Shown here in pieces: positions 61,001 through 64,000 of a stretch of 64,000 bases of DNA. This DNA comes from Streptomyces rimosus subsp. rimosus. GTDB taxonomy: Bacteria > Actinomycetota > Actinomycetes > Streptomycetales > Streptomycetaceae. How positions within the stretch are numbered: position 1 is the first letter of the stretch; each line of letters opens with the position of its first letter. The translations under genes were made by a program, and so were the position numbers. The notes beneath the pieces were generated by a model. That model worked only from the letters and a program-made list of their open reading frames with translations, ran no database searches and was not told where the DNA came from. The stretch lies in contig NZ_JOCQ01000017.1 of NCBI RefSeq assembly GCF_000720725.1, forward strand, positions 1 through 64,000, written 5' to 3'.

Positions 61001-64000
61001 TGGCCGAGGGCCCGCAGGCCCAGGTCGGCTTCAACTACCTCGGTCAGCTGCCCGGCGCGCCGGGCCGCGACGGCGCCCTGCTGCGCGATGTCCGGCTGGG
61101 CTTCGGCACCGAGCTGTCGCCTGCCGAGAAGCTGGAGTACGGGCTGGACATCGTGGCCTGGGTGCGGGACGGGCAGCTGGAGTTCGAGCTGTTCCACTCC
61201 ACCGAGGTGCACCACGCCTCGACCGTCATGCGGCTGGGTGAGGCGCTGCTGACGGCGCTGCGCGCGCTCGTGGCGCACTGCCGGGACGTGAGCGGCAAGG
61301 CGGCCGGTGCCACGCCGTCCGACTTCCCGCTGGCCCGCGTCGACCAGCAACTGCTGAACAAGCTCGCCGACGACGGCGGCCCCCTGGCGGACCTCTACCC
61401 GGTCACGCCGATGCAGCACGGCCTGCTGTTCCACAGCCTGACCGAGGAGGGCGACAGCGTCTACGTGGGCCAGCTGTCGTTCGTCCTGGACGGCGGGGTG
61501 GACACCGACGCGTTCGCGGCGGCCTGGCAGCGTGCGGCCGAGCGCACACCGATGCTGCGCACCGCGGTGACCTGGGAGGAGACCGCGGAACCGCTCCAGG
61601 TCGTACGGGAGCGGGTGCAGGTGCCGGTGGAGCGGCGCGACCACAGCGCGCTGTCCGCCCAGGACGCCGCCCGCGCGCTGGAGGAATTCCTCGCCGAGGA
61701 CCGCGCCCGGGGCATCGACCTGACGTCCGCGCCGCTGATGCGGCTGACGCTGGTCTCCGAGCCGGACGGCGGGCTGCGGGTGGTGTGGACCTCGCACCAC
61801 CTGCTGCTGGACGGCTGGAGCACGGCCGAGCTGATCTCCGACGTACTGGACCACTACCTGCTGCTGACCGGGCACGAGCGGCCCGAGCCCGCCACCCGGC
61901 CGCCGTTCCGCGATTACGTGGAATGGCTGGGCCGCCAGGACCTGGCGGAGGCCGAGCGGTACTGGAAGCACCTGCTGGACGGCTTCACGGCGCCCACCCC
62001 GCTGCCGGTCGACCACCGGTCGCAGGACACCGTACGGGCGGGCACCGAGGCCGCCGCGCGCTTCCAGCTCGACGCGGAGACGACCGCGCGGCTGGACGCG
62101 CTGGCCCGGCAGCACCGGCTGACCACCAACACCCTCGCGCAGGGCGCCTGGGCACTGCTGCTGTCCCGGTACGCGGGCGAGCAGCAGGTGTGCTTCGGCT
62201 CCGCCGTCTCCGGGCGCCCGGCCGACCTGCCCGGCGCCGAGTCGATGATCGGGCTGTTCATCAGCAACCTGCCGGTACGGGCCACCGTCCCGGACGACCG
62301 GCCGCTGCTGGAATGGCTCGCCGAGCTCCAGCGCGGCCAGGTCGCCGCCCGGCAGCACGAGTACGTCTCGCTCGCCCAGATCCGCGGCTGGGCCGACCTG
62401 CCCGCCGGGGTGGACCTGTTCGACAGCTATGTGGTCTTCGAGAACTACCCGTACGACGGCGAGATGGGCGCCGAGGGCGGCCTGCGCATCCGCGACGTGC
62501 GCTCCCACGAGCCCACCAGCTACGCCATGGTGCTCGCGGTGTTCGCCGGCGACCGGCTGTCCTTCCGGCTCGCCTACGACCCGGCCCTCTTCGAGGAGCG
62601 CACCGCCGCCCGGGTCACCGCCGACCTGCGGGCGCTGCTGGAGGACATCGCCCGCGATCCGCACCGTACGCCGCGGGAGTTCGACGCGCTGAGCGACGGG
62701 CACCGCGCCGAGCTGCTGACCCGCCACAACGCGACCGGCACCGAGCTGCTGAGCGAGCTGCCGGTGGCCCGGCAGTTCGCCGCGCAGGCGGCCCGCACTC
62801 CGGGGGCGACCGCGCTGGTCCACGAGGGGGGTCGGCTGTCCTTCGGCGAGCTGGACCGCCGGGCCAACCGGCTGGCGCACCACCTCCTGTCCCTCGGTGC
62901 CGGCCCCGAGGAGACGGTCGCCGTCTGCCTCGACCGCGGCGCCGACCTGATCGTGTCCCTGCTCGCGGTCCTCAAGGCGGGCGCGGTGTACGCGCCGCTG
63001 GACCCGGCGGCGCCCGGACGGCGTACCGCGTACCTGCTGGAGGACATCCGGCCGCGGCTGCTGGTGACCAGCGAGCCGGTCGCCTCGGCGCTGCCGCCCG
63101 CGCCCGGCGCCACCACGGTGGTGCGCCTGGACGCCGACCGGCAGGCCGTGGCGGCGCGCCCGGACACCGCGCCCGAGGTGACCGTGGCGCCCGGCGACGC
63201 CGCGTACATCATCCACACCTCCGGCTCCACCGGGCGTCCCAAGGGCGTGGTGGTGGAGCACCGCGGCCTGGCCAACCTGCTGGACAGCCACCGGCGTACG
63301 GTCTTCGGGCCGCTCCAGGAGGCCAACGGCGGCAGGCCCCTGCGCGTCGCCCACCTGGCGCCGGCCTCCTTCGACGCCTCGTGGAACCCGGTGCTGTGGC
63401 TGGTCGCCGGGCACGAACTGCACCTGGTGCCGGACGCGGTGCGCCGGGACGCGCACGCCCTGACGGCGTACCGCGCGGCGGAGCGGATCGACTTCCTCCA
63501 GACCACCCCGTCGTACTTCCAGCAGCTGGTGGAGACCGGCCTGCTGGCGGACGGGGACCACCCGCTGCGCGGCGTGGCGCTGGGCGGCGAGGCGGTCTCC
63601 GAGGGCCTGTGGGAGTCGCTGCGCGCCCGGGAGGACCTGATCAGCTTCAACTTCTACGGTCCCACCGAGGCCACCGTGGACGCGCTGATCACCAGAATCG
63701 CGGACAGCCCCGTACCGCTGCTCGGCCGCCCCGTGCAGAACACCCGCGCCTACGTCCTCGACGCGGCGGGGCACCTGGCTCCCGTCGGCGCCCCCGGTGA
63801 ACTGCACCTGGCCGGTGACGGCCTGGCCCGCGGCTATCTGAACCGGCCCGAACTGACCGACCGGGCCTTCGGCCCCGCACCGTTCGACCCCGCGGAACGG
63901 CTCTACCGGACCGGCGACCGGGTGCGGCGGCTGGCCGACGGCCGTATCGCGTTCCTCGGCCGGGCCGACGACCAGGTCAAGCTGCGCGGCTACCGCATCG
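52066..64000 (+). CDS. Multimodular NRPS, C-A-T-E-C-A-T-E-C-A... (3' end outside window)
   Basis: At least 3978 residues from ATG 52066 (GGGGGGAG before), open to the window edge. Domains by residue: C (HHIAADG 181), A (A3 motif 654; pocket reads DAFFLGITFK, close to the Ile code DAFFYGITFK), T (Ser1049, GGDS), E (HHLAVDG 1239, YRTQVNDILL, FNYLGQ); C (HHVVLDGWS 1712), A (2183; pocket with Glu at 278 and Glu at 331, perhaps a basic substrate), T (Ser2587), E (HHLVVDAVS 2768); C (HHLLLDGWS 3244), A (3714; reading DANQAGFVDK, unassigned, cut at the edge). Both E domains look active, so residues 3 and 4 are probably D. C domains after E domains would be of the DCL type. Confidence 0.95.
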   Translation, partial: MGEQMNGGQPLGPDERLERQLAGRADAAGGGAGGLRALGDLPDAPLSFGQERLWFLHEFQPGSVEYTSSIALRMTGPLRVDALRAALGGLVARHEPLRTTFATTNGRAHQVVRPAAVPEIQRADLGGLPVGEREAELDRLLRAELGTPFDLAAGPVLRVLLVALGCGPDGAPEHVLFLNMHHIAADGWSKGVLLAELGELYAAALGGRDADLAPLPVSYRDYAVWQREHCTEAELDAQLEYWKTELDGVPALEMPTDRPRPMVRTTVGALHTFAVPRDVAEGLDAVGARCGGTLFAVLTAATQVLLARHSGQRDVALGTVSVGRDRTELEPLVGFFVNTLVLRGRIDLELPFDELVERTTDRIWDALGNQDIPFHRLVDALGTERDPSRTPLVQAALVLQNAPGGAPAFPGLRVADFRPPSVSSIFDLTVEFAPDADGGLAGSVEYNTDLFDASTIEALCARLLVLLAGIAADPGRAVGDLPLLTDAEHAALTTGWAENRADYPAGTPVHTLVSAQAAATPDRIAVTGAGDGLTYRELDERSGRLARLLLDRGAAPGDHVAVCLPRGAELVVAMLATLKAGCAYVPIAADYPADRIAFVLEDTAAPLCLTERPLRDRLPDGGTRYLCLDEETAALAALPADGPQVTVGADSAAYVIYTSGSTGRPKGVVVEHRSIVRLISGPDYAPLAADDVVAQAADATFDAATFEVWGPLAVGARIAVIPKDVLLEPRSFARALQEHGVTTLFLTTALFNQVVEVAPGAFRGLRHLLVGGEAQSPRRVARLLAGERPDRFVNIYGPTETTTFATFQEIHSTDGVRALPIGRPIRNTTTYVLDERQRPVPAGSPGELYIGGPGVARGYLGRPELTEERFLPAPFSSVPGERVYRTGDRVRWLPDGTLDFLGRVDTQVKVRGYRIEPGEVEAVLEAHPAVAAALVVARTDGEHKRLVGYVRPEPGAALDTAELRTFAEARLPGYAVPSALVTLDEFPLTSNGKVDQRALPAPEERTEVREGYRAPADATEETLAQVWSDVLGVDRVGATDNFFELGGDSILSIQVVARARQAGLAISSRDIFSRQTLADLARAATPVAETGAEEADADNQTQDSGPAPLTPVQRWFFDHHTVRPAHFNQSVLLTLPAEVDERALSQAFRHVVRRHDALRTRFTTVDGRLVQQGPGRDAPEPDIERITLGEAAPEERDAALRQLSEAAQAGLDPERGELLRCLLFDRDARDRPRLLLTVHHLAVDGVSWRILLDDLETAYRQAVSGAAIDLGRASTPYLTWARRLAEHAEQGGFQGELEYWAGVADVTTAGLPTDHDGRNTFGVTREAHAGLDERRTRQLLQDVPKVYRTQVNDILLTALGRALARHTGQDRTLITLEGHGREEVLPGTDISRTVGWFTSVFPLVLESPADRPWRDLVLGTKERLRAVPHRGFGYGPLRYLAADTAQREALAAGPRPQVSFNYLGQWSDGTTGSALYREQLFDYGQEHSPEEERPHLIDITGEVRDGRLTFTVYYSSELHDRATAQALADGLAAALDELVEHCLRPGAGGAVPGDFPLVALDQAAVDTLVPPGSAVEDIYPLTPMQSGMLYHALNQPTGGAYSDQVSFLLEGVDDIRALGAAWQYVVDRNPALRTRLRWQGVPQPVQIVDREATLDVRYLDWTDTDAAGRKRRLDELTAAEQQAGIDLTRAPLMRVVLAQERAGAVRVVWSFHHVVLDGWSTSHLFGDVFARYRALADGGTTPAAPEPQRPPFRDYVAWLGRQDPAAAEKHWRAALAGLYAPTPLPYGQSLPPGHQSESSAQVRVELTRAETEALTTAVRTQRLTLNTAVQGAWAMLLARHAGTEDVCFGSTVAGRPTGLPGADAVVGNFLNTLPVRTRVTASDRLADWLRGLQEAQVAARDFEYAALGQIQGWSDVPRATALFHTVVVFENYPANDTAAERSGLWLRELSAVDTTSFPLDLTAFTDDGELVLQLSYDPALYGHAQAESLADQLLALLNGLAADPGQQVGDVPMLSPAERDRVVHEWNRGTVPWQELCLHELVAERARRTPDADAVVFEDQVIGYAALEARANQLAHHLMDLGVGPETVVGVCVERGPDMVTAALGVLKAGGAFLPLDPGHPAERHRQVLRDSAAAVLLTQDAVADRLPLCDATVLRLDGEWDAIGQWPTHAPAVEVTPDSLAYVIYTSGSTGRPKGVMVEHRSLSQAVAAWGRVYGVEDRPARQLNLASMAFDVFVSDLGHALAHGGALVISPSAVTTDPPRLFDLMERARVTHLETVPSLAGALLEEAERTGRTFPPLRYLVVGSDNWRTEDCRRLLDRVSPGTVVLNSYGVTEATVESSVFRAEREALPATASVPIGRPIPGARMYVLDAGMRPVPAGVVGELFIGGPGVARGYLNRPDLTEERFLRDPFAVDAEGARLYRTGDRARFLPGGDIEFLGRSDDQVKIRGFRVELAEIESAVQRFPGIADAAAAIRPEAGGSGLTCYVVPAADAAPDLAALRERLGGLLPRHMVPQVFVPLERLPLNANGKVDRRALPAPPAPAGRPAARTAPRTPAEETLAAVWAEVFRVPSVGVEDNFFDLGGDSILSIQVVSRAREAGLKVSSQDIFSHQTVAELASVVAAREPEEKADVSTEPVVGKVPLTPIQRTFFRRHTIAPHHCTMSVLAELAEPPSTDALQAALDALLDHHDALRTRFTSVYGRWQQEIPAPGDRWPLERIALGDAGDAAVEKAAAAAQGGLDLSEGPLVRALLLDRGERTPLLFLTAHHLVVDAVSWQVLLADLERGYRQAADGGPVDLGPKSASFLQWSRRLSEHTVAGGFDAELDHWAGVAQRAEAGLPADASGTPTVASVASVRVRLDATDTEALLREVPSVYRTQVNDVLLSALGRVLADWTGRDAVLIDLEGHGREELFGDLETGATVGWFTSSFPVALDTSAGDGWGALLRSVKEQLRAVPGRGIGYGALRHLSPAGAPAEVLAEGPQAQVGFNYLGQLPGAPGRDGALLRDVRLGFGTELSPAEKLEYGLDIVAWVRDGQLEFELFHSTEVHHASTVMRLGEALLTALRALVAHCRDVSGKAAGATPSDFPLARVDQQLLNKLADDGGPLADLYPVTPMQHGLLFHSLTEEGDSVYVGQLSFVLDGGVDTDAFAAAWQRAAERTPMLRTAVTWEETAEPLQVVRERVQVPVERRDHSALSAQDAARALEEFLAEDRARGIDLTSAPLMRLTLVSEPDGGLRVVWTSHHLLLDGWSTAELISDVLDHYLLLTGHERPEPATRPPFRDYVEWLGRQDLAEAERYWKHLLDGFTAPTPLPVDHRSQDTVRAGTEAAARFQLDAETTARLDALARQHRLTTNTLAQGAWALLLSRYAGEQQVCFGSAVSGRPADLPGAESMIGLFISNLPVRATVPDDRPLLEWLAELQRGQVAARQHEYVSLAQIRGWADLPAGVDLFDSYVVFENYPYDGEMGAEGGLRIRDVRSHEPTSYAMVLAVFAGDRLSFRLAYDPALFEERTAARVTADLRALLEDIARDPHRTPREFDALSDGHRAELLTRHNATGTELLSELPVARQFAAQAARTPGATALVHEGGRLSFGELDRRANRLAHHLLSLGAGPEETVAVCLDRGADLIVSLLAVLKAGAVYAPLDPAAPGRRTAYLLEDIRPRLLVTSEPVASALPPAPGATTVVRLDADRQAVAARPDTAPEVTVAPGDAAYIIHTSGSTGRPKGVVVEHRGLANLLDSHRRTVFGPLQEANGGRPLRVAHLAPASFDASWNPVLWLVAGHELHLVPDAVRRDAHALTAYRAAERIDFLQTTPSYFQQLVETGLLADGDHPLRGVALGGEAVSEGLWESLRAREDLISFNFYGPTEATVDALITRIADSPVPLLGRPVQNTRAYVLDAAGHLAPVGAPGELHLAGDGLARGYLNRPELTDRAFGPAPFDPAERLYRTGDRVRRLADGRIAFLGRADDQVKLRGYRI

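Noticed and set aside
55885..63807. A 2640-codon minus-strand open frame
   Set aside because: Antisense shadow of the second NRPS gene, same reasoning; no motif recognised.

Overview
The window looks like a stretch of a Streptomyces chromosome. Base composition is very GC-rich throughout, codons end mostly in G or C, GTG starts and 4-bp stop/start overlaps (GTGA, ATGA) are common, and a complete conservon operon (ATPase/roadblock/DUF742/GTPase/P450) is present. It is dominated by specialised metabolism, with at least three separate biosynthetic loci.

Left part (1-8 kb): the 5' two thirds of an EntF-like siderophore NRPS (minus strand, running off the left edge), an M20D amidohydrolase, and a divergent siderophore-uptake pair (lipoprotein binding protein and FepC-type ATPase) sharing an iron-box operator. 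A macrolide-type glycosyltransferase follows beyond a strong bidirectional terminator. From 8 to 14 kb there are two different 2-oxoglutarate/Fe(II) oxygenases, a HemK2-like methyltransferase, a CDGSH protein and a haem-oxygenase-like diiron protein, a FUSC exporter and small secreted proteins.

The most notable locus is at 14.1-15.3 kb on the minus strand: a 26-residue open reading frame with a near-perfect ribosome binding site, ending in AWYIWY, followed 50 bp downstream by a short, unusual cytochrome P450. This is the two-gene arrangement of an atropopeptide RiPP, and the core matches my recollection of tryptorubin A. A 14-TM MFS exporter lies divergently. A dimethylallyl-tryptophan-synthase-type prenyltransferase translationally coupled to a PatB/MalY-like PLP enzyme sits at 18-20 kb.

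Middle part (20-32 kb): the conservon cvnA-E (minus strand), a DUF2637-type membrane protein, an MmyB-like XRE regulator, and a small regulatory island. The island has two paralogous ArsR-like regulators (one full length with a TTA codon, one lacking its DNA-binding domain) flanking a degenerate ABC ATPase that also has a TTA codon. Two copies of an 18-bp palindrome are found nearby.

Right part (32-64 kb): an NRPS cluster. A tightly coupled operon leuC-leuD-aminotransferase-TauD/SyrP oxygenase-MFS probably makes and exports an unusual amino-acid-containing peptide. A two-component system and a MacB-type ABC exporter look like self-resistance. A beta-lactamase/PBP-type serine hydrolase just upstream of the NRPS genes may be a stand-alone thioesterase. 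Two NRPS genes follow: C*-A(Gly)-T-C-A-T and C-A(Ile/Val-like)-T-E-C-A-T-E-C-A..., the second running off the right edge. The first C domain has lost its catalytic histidine, consistent with an unacylated first residue and possibly head-to-tail cyclisation.
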